Shown: in pieces, positions 16,903 through 24,025 of the stretch
How positions within the stretch are numbered: the stretch's first letter is position 1
Layout of the letters: each line of letters begins with the position of its first letter
Assembly: GCA_942492795.1 (NCBI GenBank)
Contig: OW818639.1
Span: forward strand, 310,001-374,000
DNA: 64,000 nt
Direction of reading: 5' to 3'
Source: RGIG3178 sp942492795
GTDB taxonomy: Bacteria > Bacillota > Clostridia > Christensenellales > QAND01
The notes under the pieces: generated by a model
Databases searched by the model: none
What the model was told of the DNA's origin: nothing
The model's input: only the letters and a program-made list of their open reading frames with translations
Translations under genes and position numbers: made by a program

Positions 16903-17103
16903 CTACGCTTTCGCCTTGATTTCGCGCTCGCGCAGAATGGTCTGGACACGGGCGATATCATGCTTGGTTTCTTTGATGGTCATGGGATTGGTCAACTGGC
17001 TGGTTGCGAGTTGAAAGCGCAGGTTGAACAGCTCCGTTTTAAGCTCGTTGAACTTTGCGTTCAGCTCGGGCGTTGACATCTCATGAAATTTTTGGGCTTT
17101 CAT
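16903..17103 (-). CDS. rpmC: 50S ribosomal protein L29
   Basis: Located near the nascent-chain exit, part of the docking site for trigger factor and SRP. 66 residues, largely helical, with ELKTELFNLRFQLATSQLTN and the tail ARVQTILREREIKAKA. The ATG overlaps the rplP stop as TAATG. Confidence 0.97.
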   Translation of the reverse strand: MKAQKFHEMSTPELNAKFNELKTELFNLRFQLATSQLTNPMTIKETKHDIARVQTILREREIKAKA

Positions 17104-17531
17104 TACGCTTCACCACCCTCAAAATCTTCTTTGCTGACGAATTTGCATTTGCAGGGAAGCTTATGCATGGCAAGCCGCATCGCTTCGCGCGCCTGCTCTT
17201 CAGTCACGCCGCCGATCTCAAAGAGTACGCGGCCGGGGCGAACGACGGCAACCCAGTATTCCGGGGATCCTTTGCCGCTTCCCATACGGGTTTCAGCGGG
17301 CTTTTCGGTGACAGGCTTGTGCGGGAATATCTTGATCCACACCTGTCCGCCGCGCTTGATGTACCGTGTCATTGCGATACGGGCTGCTTCGATCTGATTG
17401 GAAGTTATCCAGCAGGGTTCAAGAGCCGCCAGGCCGTATTCGCCGTTGCTTATAGTCACGCCCCGCGTTTCGGTGCCTTTCATCCGGCCGCGGAACACTC
17501 TCCTGCGCTTTACGCGTTTAGGCATTAACAT
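17103..17531 (-). CDS. rplP: 50S ribosomal protein L16
   Basis: Contacts A-site tRNA and 5S rRNA. 142 residues, MLMPKRVKRRRVFRGRMKG at the N terminus and signatures such as GGQVWIKIFPHKP and GSGKGSPEYWVAVV. The start ATG immediately follows the rpsC stop; GGAGG lies 10 nt upstream inside rpsC. The MLMPKR start agrees with the family, so the upstream of two in-frame ATGs was chosen. Confidence 0.97.
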   Translation of the reverse strand: MLMPKRVKRRRVFRGRMKGTETRGVTISNGEYGLAALEPCWITSNQIEAARIAMTRYIKRGGQVWIKIFPHKPVTEKPAETRMGSGKGSPEYWVAVVRPGRVLFEIGGVTEEQAREAMRLAMHKLPCKCKFVSKEDFEGGEA

Positions 17532-18278
17532 CTATGCCCTGCCTCCTTCCCGTCTGTCATCGCGCCTGTCGGGGCGTCGATCCGGACGCCTGTCGGGACG
17601 CCTGGGTTCGTTGCTTTCCGGCTGGGCTTCGTGTGAGCGATGCATCTGTTTGCCCAATATTTCGCCTTTGTAGATCCAGGTTTTTACGCCGATTCTTCCA
17701 TAGGTGGTATGCGCTTCCGCGAATCCGTAGTCGATGTCGGCACGGATCGTCTGCAGCGGGATACTGCCTTCGTGATAGGTCTCTGTGCGCGCTATTTCAG
17801 CGCCGCCGAGCCTTCCGGCACATGTCAGCTTGATGCCTTTGGCGCCGCTTTTCATCGCGCGTCCAATGGTTTGCTTCATGGCTCTGCGGAACGATATGCG
17901 GCGTTCCAACTGCGCTGCGACCGCTTCGGCTACCAGCTGCGCATCCATATCGGGGCGTTTGACCTCGATGATGTTTACGTTGCACGGTTTGCCGACGAAT
18001 TTGTTGATATCGGCTTTGAGCGTTTCCACGCCTGCGCCGCCGCGGCCGATGACGATACCGGGTTTGGCTGCATGGATATTGATGGTTATCTTGTTGGCAG
18101 CACGCTCGATCTCGATGGTGGATACTCCGGCAGCGAACAGCTTCTTTTTGAGGAATACCCTGATCTTGTGATCCTCAATCAGGAAGTTGGCGAAATCCTT
18201 ACGGGAGGCAAACCAACGGGTATCCCAATCCTTGATGATGCCGACTCGAAAGCCATGCGGATGAATTTTTTGACCCAT
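17532..18278 (-). CDS. rpsC: 30S ribosomal protein S3 with basic repeat tail
   Basis: Lines the mRNA entry channel. Begins MGQKIHPHGFRVGIIKDWD, has the KH domain motif KPGIVIGRGGAGVETLK and the C-terminal signature IKLTCAGRLGGAEIARTE. The 248-residue length exceeds the usual ~215-220 because of a charged tail made of RPDR units (RRPDRRPDRRPDRRDD). Such arginine-rich S3 tails occur in many Clostridia and probably add rRNA or mRNA contacts. Directly abuts rplP. Confidence 0.97.
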   Translation of the reverse strand: MGQKIHPHGFRVGIIKDWDTRWFASRKDFANFLIEDHKIRVFLKKKLFAAGVSTIEIERAANKITINIHAAKPGIVIGRGGAGVETLKADINKFVGKPCNVNIIEVKRPDMDAQLVAEAVAAQLERRISFRRAMKQTIGRAMKSGAKGIKLTCAGRLGGAEIARTETYHEGSIPLQTIRADIDYGFAEAHTTYGRIGVKTWIYKGEILGKQMHRSHEAQPESNEPRRPDRRPDRRPDRRDDRREGGRA

Positions 18279-18288
18279 GTGTATCCTC

Positions 18289-18675
18289 CTATTTGACCTG
18301 ATCCAAGATTACGGTGATATGGCTTGTGCGCTTGAGAATCTGGGCCGCGCGACCCTGTGCCCGCGGAGAAAAACGCTTTGCAGTCGGTCCGCCGTCCGCG
18401 TAAACCTCAGCGACATAGAGCTGGTCGCGGTTCATTTCCATATTGTTCTCGGCATTCGCAGCTGCGGACTGCAACAGCTTGCCCACCACTTCACTTACAC
18501 CTTTTTCGGAGAGCATCAGGATGGCTTCCGCCTCCTGTAGTTTCTTGCCCCGGATCTGATCGATAACATAGCGCACCTTGCGCGGACTCACACGCGCATA
18601 GCGGAGTATGGCGCGCGGGCGCTTATCGTTGTTCTCCTGGCGGCTCAGTGCTTTCTCTTTTTGTCTGGTTGCCAT
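18289..18675 (-). CDS. rplV: 50S ribosomal protein L22
   Basis: Lines the peptide exit tunnel. Starts MATRQKEKALSRQEN at an ATG 5-6 nt after AGGAGGT; a frame open further upstream overlaps rpsS and is rejected. Family motifs RYARVSPRKVRYVIDQIRGK and SPRAQGRAAQILKRTSHITV. 128 residues, with a short basic N-terminal extension. Confidence 0.97.
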   Translation of the reverse strand: MATRQKEKALSRQENNDKRPRAILRYARVSPRKVRYVIDQIRGKKLQEAEAILMLSEKGVSEVVGKLLQSAAANAENNMEMNRDQLYVAEVYADGGPTAKRFSPRAQGRAAQILKRTSHITVILDQVK

Positions 18676-18685
18676 ATTGTACCTC

Positions 18686-18967
18686 CTAACGGCTTCCCGA
18701 AGACTTTTCGCTGCCACTGTGGCCGCGGAAGGTCCTGGTAGGAGCGAATTCGCCCAGCTTGTGGCCAACCATATCCTCGATAACATAGACGGGAACATGT
18801 TTTCTGCCATCGTGTACGGCAATGGTGTGCCCAACCATATCGGGGAATATCGTGGAGGAACGGGACCAGGTCTTGACGACCTTCTTCTCGTTCTTTTGAT
18901 TCATCTGTTGAACTTTGGCCAACAGCCTATCCGATATAAACGGCCCTTTTTTTATTGAACGGGACAT
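18686..18967 (-). CDS. rpsS: 30S ribosomal protein S19
   Basis: Head protein contacting S13 and the 16S 3' domain. 93 residues; MSRSIKKGPFISDRLLAK, GHTIAVHDGRKHVPVYV and the tail LGEFAPTRTFRGHSG. AGGAGG before the ATG. Between rplB and rplV. Confidence 0.98.
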   Translation of the reverse strand: MSRSIKKGPFISDRLLAKVQQMNQKNEKKVVKTWSRSSTIFPDMVGHTIAVHDGRKHVPVYVIEDMVGHKLGEFAPTRTFRGHSGSEKSSGSR

Positions 18968-18980
18968 TTGTCAGCCTCCT

Positions 18981-19814
18981 TTATTTGCCGTTCCGACTAC
19001 GAACGATGAATTTATTGGATTCTGCTTTCTTGTTGCGGGTCTTGTGGCCGAGCGCCGGCTTGCCCCAGGGTGTCATTGGTCCTGCGTGGCCGATGGGCGA
19101 CTTGCCTTCACCACCACCGTGCGGGTGGTCGTTCGGGTTCATGACGGATCCGCGAACCGTAGGTCTGAAACCCCTGTAACGATTGCGTCCCGCTTTACCC
19201 AGATTGACGTTTTCATTGGTTTCGTTGCTGACCTGACCGATGGTGGCGCGTGCGTCCATCGGTACCATGCGCACTTCGCCGGAGGGCAGACGGACTTGCG
19301 CGTATGCGCCTTCCTTTGCCATCAGCTGTGCGCTGGTGCCGGCTGTACGGCACAATTGAGCGCCTTTGCCGGGGATCATCTCTATATTGTGGATAACCGT
19401 GCCCAGCGGAATGTTCCGAATCGGCAGGCAGTTGCCCACAATGATATCGGACGAAGCGCCGGATACTACGGTCTGTCCCACCACCAGGCCGATGGGCGCT
19501 ATCATGTAGCGCTTCTCGCCGTCGGCATAGTGCAGCAGTGCAATGAATGCCGTGCGGTTCGGATCATATTCGAGCGTCGCAACCTTGGCGGGAATGCCGT
19601 CCTTGTTGCGCTTGAAATCGATGATCCTGTATGCGCGTTTGTTTCCGCCTCCGCGATGGCGAACCGTTATGCGTCCATGCACATTGCGGCCAGCAGATTT
19701 ACGCAGGTCTTCCAAAAGCGAACGCTCCGGTTCGATCTTGGTCAAGCCGCTGTAATCCGTCACCGACATGAAACGGCGTGCCGGCGATGTCGGCTTGTAT
19801 TTCTTAATAGCCAT
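18981..19814 (-). CDS. rplB: 50S ribosomal protein L2
   Basis: Essential for subunit association and peptidyl transfer. 277 residues with KKYKPTSPARRFMSVTDYSG at the start, RHRGGGNKRAYRIIDFKR, and the signature RGSVMNPNDHPHGGGEGKSP carrying the conserved histidine region. Between rplW and rpsS. Confidence 0.98.
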   Translation of the reverse strand: MAIKKYKPTSPARRFMSVTDYSGLTKIEPERSLLEDLRKSAGRNVHGRITVRHRGGGNKRAYRIIDFKRNKDGIPAKVATLEYDPNRTAFIALLHYADGEKRYMIAPIGLVVGQTVVSGASSDIIVGNCLPIRNIPLGTVIHNIEMIPGKGAQLCRTAGTSAQLMAKEGAYAQVRLPSGEVRMVPMDARATIGQVSNETNENVNLGKAGRNRYRGFRPTVRGSVMNPNDHPHGGGEGKSPIGHAGPMTPWGKPALGHKTRNKKAESNKFIVRSRNGK

Positions 19815-19841
19815 AATCCGTTTCCTCCCGTACTTTGTACG

Positions 19842-20135
19842 CTACTGCGCCATGCCTTCGAAGAACTCGATGGCTTTGGAATCGCGTGTAAGCGTGACAT
19901 AAGCTTTTTTCACGGACGGTCTGCGCCCGCTATGTGCTCCCTGGCGCTTGATTTTGCCGAGTTGGCGAAGGACGTTGACCTTTTCCACCCGAACTTCAAA
20001 CACCTCTTCCACCGCCTGCTTTACCATTGTCTTGGTGGCTTTGGGATCGACGATGAACACATATTTCTTGTTCGCCATATCCTGATAGGATTTTTCCGTC
20101 AGGATAGGGCGGATGATGATATCATGCGCTCTCAT
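19842..20135 (-). CDS. rplW: 50S ribosomal protein L23
   Basis: Docks trigger factor and SRP at the tunnel exit. MRAHDIIIRPILTEKSYQDM at the N terminus and VEKVNVLRQLGKIKRQGAHS in the loop. The ATG at 20135 overlaps the rplD stop as ATGA; the longer reading upstream runs inside rplD and is rejected. 97 residues. Confidence 0.97.
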   Translation of the reverse strand: MRAHDIIIRPILTEKSYQDMANKKYVFIVDPKATKTMVKQAVEEVFEVRVEKVNVLRQLGKIKRQGAHSGRRPSVKKAYVTLTRDSKAIEFFEGMAQ

Positions 20136-20758
20136 TTCGCATACACCTCCGCGATCATCTCCGCAGCCTTCTGCGTCATGATGACCTTGTCGCAATTCAC
20201 CAGGTCATAGACGTTGAGCGTGCCGGAAACGATGGTTTTGACATAGGGTAAGTTCCTCGCGGACAACTCGACGTTCTGGTTCGGTTCGTCCAGCACCAGC
20301 AGCGTCTTTGTGGAAGCGTTGAGGGCAACGAGGGCTTTTTCCATGTCCTTTGTCTTTGGGGCATTGAATCCGATGGCATCCAAAACCATCAGTTCGCCGT
20401 CCTGCACCTTGCCTGACAACGCGCTCTTCATCGCCAAACGGCGAAGTTTGCGGTTGACATCCTGGTGATAGTCGCGCGGCTTCGGTGCGAACACCACGCC
20501 GCCGTGACGCCACTGCGGGGAACGGGTCGAACCCTGGCGGGCACGTCCGGTGCCTTTTTGACGCCATGGTTTGATTCCACCGCCACGAACTTCAGCGCGC
20601 GTCAAGGCGCTCTGTGTTCCCTGGCGTTTATTTGCAAGCTGGGCTTTGACGACGGTGTGGATTGCAACAGCGTTTGGCACAATGCCGAACACGTTATCCA
20701 CAAGATCCATCTCGCCCACCTTTTTGCCGGTTATATTGAAAATATCGACCTTTGGCAT
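20132..20758 (-). CDS. rplD: 50S ribosomal protein L4
   Basis: Tunnel-constriction protein and, in Escherichia coli, the repressor of the S10 operon. 208 residues: VDIFNITGKKVGEMDL, the extended loop KPWRQKGTGRARQGSTRSPQ and the C-terminal half NLPYVKTIVSGTLNVYDLVN. It follows rplC by 18 nt and overlaps rplW by 4 nt. Confidence 0.97.
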   Translation of the reverse strand: MPKVDIFNITGKKVGEMDLVDNVFGIVPNAVAIHTVVKAQLANKRQGTQSALTRAEVRGGGIKPWRQKGTGRARQGSTRSPQWRHGGVVFAPKPRDYHQDVNRKLRRLAMKSALSGKVQDGELMVLDAIGFNAPKTKDMEKALVALNASTKTLLVLDEPNQNVELSARNLPYVKTIVSGTLNVYDLVNCDKVIMTQKAAEMIAEVYAK

Positions 20759-20776
20759 TGGGTTGAACCTTCCTCT

Positions 20777-21421
20777 CTACGCTTGGTGCTTGACCGAGTC
20801 GCGCACGCAAACAAGCGCGCCGTTCGGGCCTGGCACCGATCCCTTGACAAGCATGATGTTCTTATTGGCATCCACCGAGAACACCGTGAGGTTCTGCGTT
20901 GTCACTCTTTTGGCGCCCATATGTCCGGGCAGGTTTTTGGTCTTCATAACACGGCTCGGGCTGCTGTTTGCGCCCATGCTGCCCGGTGCCCGGTGAAAGC
21001 CGGAACCGTGCGTCATCTTGCCGCGGTGTTGGTTGTGGCGTTTGATAACGCCCTGAAAACCTTTGCCCTTGCCGATGGCTGTCACATCAATTTTGTCGCC
21101 CTCGGCGAATACATCGGCCTTTAGGATCTGGCCTTCTTCATACGTGTCCGCATCCTCGAGTTTGAACTCGCGCACATAACGCTGCACGGGAACGCCCTTT
21201 TCCCCTGCTCCTTTAAAGTGCCCTTTGTCCGGTTTGTTCACAAGGTTGTCGCGGATATCGCCAAACCCAAGCTGCAATGCGGAATAGCCGTCTCGTTCAA
21301 CGGTCTTCTTCTGCACCACATAGCAGGGGCCGGCCAGAAGCACCGTCACCGGAACCACTGTGCCGTCTTTGGCGTATACCTGGGTCATGCCCAGTTTTTT
21401 TGTCATCATCGCTTTTTTCAC
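20777..21421 (-). CDS. rplC: 50S ribosomal protein L3
   Basis: One of the first proteins to bind 23S rRNA. MKKAMMTKKLGMTQVYAKDG and the signature THGSGFHRAPGSMGANSSPS. The start is GTG (21419-21421), 8 nt after GGAGG; an in-frame ATG six codons earlier lacks a spaced ribosome site and would overlap the rpsJ end. 214 residues. Confidence 0.97.
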   Translation of the reverse strand: MKKAMMTKKLGMTQVYAKDGTVVPVTVLLAGPCYVVQKKTVERDGYSALQLGFGDIRDNLVNKPDKGHFKGAGEKGVPVQRYVREFKLEDADTYEEGQILKADVFAEGDKIDVTAIGKGKGFQGVIKRHNQHRGKMTHGSGFHRAPGSMGANSSPSRVMKTKNLPGHMGAKRVTTQNLTVFSVDANKNIMLVKGSVPGPNGALVCVRDSVKHQA

Positions 21422-21438
21422 GTTATTAACCTCCGGCA

Positions 21439-21747
21439 TCAGAGCTTGATCTCGATGTCCACACCGGCAGGCAAATCGAGCCGCATGAGCGAATCGACCG
21501 TTTTGGACGTCGGATCCAGAATATCAATGATACGCTTGTGCGTTTTGATCTCAAACTGCTCACGGGAATCCTTGTACTTGTGCGTCGCACGAAGCACTGT
21601 GATGATCTCCCTGTCAGTCGGAAGAGGAATGGGGCCGGATATTTTGGCTCCCGAACGCTTTGCGGTGTCTACGATTCTCTCGGCGCTCTGATCGATGAGA
21701 TTGTGATCGTAGGCTTTAAGCTTAATACGAATCTTTTGGCTCGGCAT
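21439..21747 (-). CDS. rpsJ: 30S ribosomal protein S10
   Basis: First gene of the S10 operon; also the NusE factor of transcription antitermination. 102 residues: MPSQKIRIKLKAYDHNLIDQ and the signature RATHKYKDSREQFEIKTHKR. AAGGAGG precedes the ATG at 21745-21747. A longer reading extends into the leader and is rejected. A strong promoter lies about 180 nt upstream. Confidence 0.98.
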   Translation of the reverse strand: MPSQKIRIKLKAYDHNLIDQSAERIVDTAKRSGAKISGPIPLPTDREIITVLRATHKYKDSREQFEIKTHKRIIDILDPTSKTVDSLMRLDLPAGVDIEIKL

Positions 21748-21925
21748 GTTAATCCTCCTTGATTTCGTTGTCATGTACACGTTGCCACGTGTGCCGCTTC
21801 TTCTTTTTGGGCGGCATGACATCCGCCGTCCGATTATCGGACATGGTCCACAGAAATTACCCGGCCATGCCGTGGCCGGCAACCTTCTGCTTCAACCCGA
21901 TTTCTGCGTCTAATTACACAGAAGC
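21748..21925 (-). promoter_or_regulatory. Structured leader of the S10 operon
   Basis: About 178 nt between the -10 box and rpsJ. Three hairpins can be drawn: TGCCGC/GCGGCA (21792-21816), GTCCGA/TCGGAC (21828-21842) and CCGGCCA/TGGCCGG (21861-21879). In E. coli the S10 leader is the target of L4; whether this one is autoregulated is inference from position. Confidence 0.5.
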
Positions 21926-21931
21926 TTGATT

Positions 21932-21960
21932 ATTATATCCGTCACGTGCGGCAATTGCAA
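21932..21960 (-). promoter_or_regulatory. sigma-A promoter of the S10-spc-alpha cluster
   Basis: TTGCAA (21955-21960), a 17-nt spacer and a perfect TATAAT (21932-21937) on the minus strand. It is the only strong promoter I see ahead of the 15 kb ribosomal cluster ending at rplQ. Confidence 0.88.
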
Positions 21961-22296
21961 GTGCTTTTTCTATTTATTTCAGGCAATTTTTAGAAGATTC
22001 CATCGCATAGTACACTTTTGCCTAAAACCAGTCAAGACCCTTTCCAATAAACTTCAGGAGATTGCCCTAAAAGGATAAGTTTTTAGTACTGTATATCATT
22101 TGATATTAACTACCTGTTAATGCGTGCGTAGGGAACGGTCTTGACCGTTCCTGTTTCGGGGTTCAAAGGAGCAACGCCCCTATCAGGGAACTCGTCATGG
22201 CAAAATGAACGTTTTGTTTAGCTATTTCTGTACACTTAGCCTATTGTTGTTTTTCCTTTGCCAAAGGGCCGGGGCGACTTCCGATTTTCTCCCCTC

Positions 22297-22401
22297 CTCT
22301 GAAGGATATGGGTTCGGCCTGCACTGACGTTTGGCTTCACCTCATACCTTCAGAACCTCCGCCTCGCTTTATCCTCCACTGGAGGCGCTTGGCTCCGGTT
22401 C
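22297..22401. repeat. Structured repeat unit 1 (105 nt)
   Basis: Begins CTCTGAAGGATATGGG and ends GGTTC. Helix 1 pairs CTGAAGG-A-TATG with CATA-CCTTCAG, leaving a bulged A; its apical loop contains CACTGACGTT. Helix 2 is closed by GAACC/GGTTC and contains CCTCC-act-GGAGG. Unit 2 follows with a period of 115 nt. The strand of action is unknown. I could not match it to a named RNA family. Confidence 0.65.
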
Positions 22402-22411
22402 ATTTAGACAA

Positions 22412-22516
22412 CTCTGAAAGACATGGGCTTGTGCTTCACTGCCGTTCGCACGCGCCACATGCTTTCAGAACCTCCTGCTCCTTTTATCGCCCACAGGGCG
22501 CAGTCGCATCCGGTTC
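22412..22516. repeat. Structured repeat unit 2 (105 nt)
   Basis: Same length and architecture as unit 1 but diverged in sequence. Helix 1 is CTGAAAG-A-CATG with CATG-CTTTCAG, the apical loop has CACTGCCGTT, and helix 2 is GAACC/GGTTC with CGCCC-aca-GGGCG. Four base pairs differ from unit 1 by changes on both sides, so pairing has been kept while sequence changed. Confidence 0.65.
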
Positions 22517-22626
22517 TTAAAACGGCCACTGCGTGGTGCGGAAGTTTGCAGAAACGGTCACCCGTCCTGCCTGTTGGTGTATTGACACTATGCTCCTGCG
22601 ATGACGTTCTTCTCACCTTTCGGGTT

Positions 22627-22712
22627 CAAAGGGGTCGCAACCCCTTGCGGGGGTTGGGGCGGAGCCCCATCATTTTGGGTGGGCGGGTGGGGAGTCCCCG
22701 CCGCAGCGGCAA
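22627..22712. repeat. Cluster of G+C-rich palindromes downstream of tuf
   Basis: Successive short hairpins: GGGGT-cgca-ACCCC (about 22631-22644), GGGGC-gga-GCCCC (about 22657-22669) and GGTGGGG-agt-CCCCGCC-like (about 22686-22702). The style resembles dispersed intergenic repeats seen in gut Clostridia genomes, but copy number cannot be judged from one window. Confidence 0.45.
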
Positions 22713-22736
22713 TTCTAACCTTTTTTAGGCAAAAGT

Positions 22737-22760
22737 AAAGGCACGGTTTCCCGTGCCTTT
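22737..22760 (-). terminator. Intrinsic terminator after tuf
   Basis: A 10-bp perfect stem (AAAGGCACGG with its complement, tetraloop) 23 nt beyond the tuf stop, followed on the minus strand by CTTTACTTTT. Ends the rplGB-rpsL-rpsG-fusA-tuf transcript. Confidence 0.85.
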
Positions 22761-22783
22761 TGCTGTATTTCCGGATGGTTTTT

Positions 22784-23998
22784 TTACTCTTTGACCGCGC
22801 TGACAACGCCCGCGCCGACCGTACGGCCGCCTTCGCGGATCGCGAAGTGCAAGCCTTCCTCGATCGCGATCGGGGTGATCAGGTTGATCTCCATGTCGAC
22901 GTTGTCGCCCGGCATGACCATCTCAACGCCTTCGCCCAGGTTGATGACGCCCGTCACGTCCGTCGTCCTGAAGAAGAACTGCGGACGGTATCCGTTGAAG
23001 AACGGCGTATGACGGCCGCCCTCTTCCTTTTTCAATACGTACACGCGGCTCATGAAGTGCGTGTGCGGTTTGATGGTGCCCGGTTTCGCCAGCACCTGCC
23101 CACGCTCGATGTCCGCGCGCTGCACGCCGCGCAGCAGCAATCCGATGTTGTCGCCCGCGATCGCCTGATCCAACAGCTTGCGGAACATTTCAACACCCGT
23201 GACTACAACCGAACGCTTCTCCGTTGTCAGACCTACGATCTCCACCGTATCCTGCACCTTGACCGTTCCGCGGTCTACGCGGCCCGTGGCTACCGTGCCG
23301 CGTCCGGTGATGGTGAATACGTCTTCCACCGGCATCAAGAACGGTTTGTCGCTCTCGCGCTCCGGTGTCGGGATATAGGTGTCGACCGCATTCATCAATT
23401 CGTGGATGGATTTGCACCACGGATCTGTTTTTACATCCACACCCGCCACCTGTACCGCTTCAAGCGCCTTGAGCGCCGATCCGCGGATGACCGGGATATC
23501 GTCGCCCGGGAACTCGTAGGATGAGAGCAGATCGCGGATCTCCATCTCGACCAGTTCCAACAGTTCCTCGTCGTCCACCATATCCACTTTGTTCATGTAT
23601 ACCACGATGTACGGCACGCCGACCTGACGGGCAAGCAGGATATGCTCGCGCGTTTGCGGCATCGGGCCGTCCGCTGCGGATACCACCAGGATCGCGCCGT
23701 CCATCTGCGCTGCGCCTGTGATCATGTTCTTGACATAGTCGGCATGTCCCGGGCAGTCGACGTGCGCATAGTGGCGCGTCGGCGTCTCGTATTCTACGTG
23801 TGCCGTGTTGATCGTGATGCCGCGCTCTTTCTCTTCCGGCGCTTTATCGATCTCGTCGTATCGCGTCGCCTGCGCATAGCCCTGCTTGGCCTGCACCATC
23901 GTGATTGCCGCCGTCAGTGTCGTCTTGCCGTGGTCGACATGACCGATCGTCCCAATATTCACGTGCGGCTTGTTGCGCTCAAATTTTGCCTTTGCCAT
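22784..23998 (-). CDS. tuf: Elongation factor Tu
   Basis: Delivers aminoacyl-tRNA to the ribosome. 404 residues with G1 GHVDHGKTTL, the DCPGHADYVKNM region, NKVDMVDD and GSALKAL, and domains 2 and 3 intact to the end VVSAVKE. It follows fusA by 27 nt and ends the str operon. Confidence 0.98.
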   Translation of the reverse strand: MAKAKFERNKPHVNIGTIGHVDHGKTTLTAAITMVQAKQGYAQATRYDEIDKAPEEKERGITINTAHVEYETPTRHYAHVDCPGHADYVKNMITGAAQMDGAILVVSAADGPMPQTREHILLARQVGVPYIVVYMNKVDMVDDEELLELVEMEIRDLLSSYEFPGDDIPVIRGSALKALEAVQVAGVDVKTDPWCKSIHELMNAVDTYIPTPERESDKPFLMPVEDVFTITGRGTVATGRVDRGTVKVQDTVEIVGLTTEKRSVVVTGVEMFRKLLDQAIAGDNIGLLLRGVQRADIERGQVLAKPGTIKPHTHFMSRVYVLKKEEGGRHTPFFNGYRPQFFFRTTDVTGVINLGEGVEMVMPGDNVDMEINLITPIAIEEGLHFAIREGGRTVGAGVVSAVKE

Positions 23999-24025
23999 CG
24001 TCTGTTCCTCCTCTTATGCTAAGGT

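Larger units (their letters stand above)
22014..22736. repeat. Gene-free interval bounded by a 14-bp inverted repeat
   Basis: acttttgcctaaaa at 22014-22027 is the exact reverse complement of 22723-22736. The enclosed 0.7 kb has no convincing coding region on either strand. It holds a GGAACGGTC/GACCGTTCC palindrome (22132-22151), the two 105-nt structured repeats (22297-22516) and several G+C-rich hairpins (about 22627-22712). It separates the tuf terminator from the S10 promoter. A small non-autonomous element is one explanation; no target-site duplication is evident. Confidence 0.55.

Noticed and set aside
18915..20210. A 431-codon plus-strand open frame opposite rplB, rplW and rplD
   Set aside because: It is antisense to three certain ribosomal genes, has no ribosome site or family resemblance, and such frames arise from G+C-rich codon bias. 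The same applies to other long antisense frames, e.g. 251-1060, 2633-3619 and 24074-25225.
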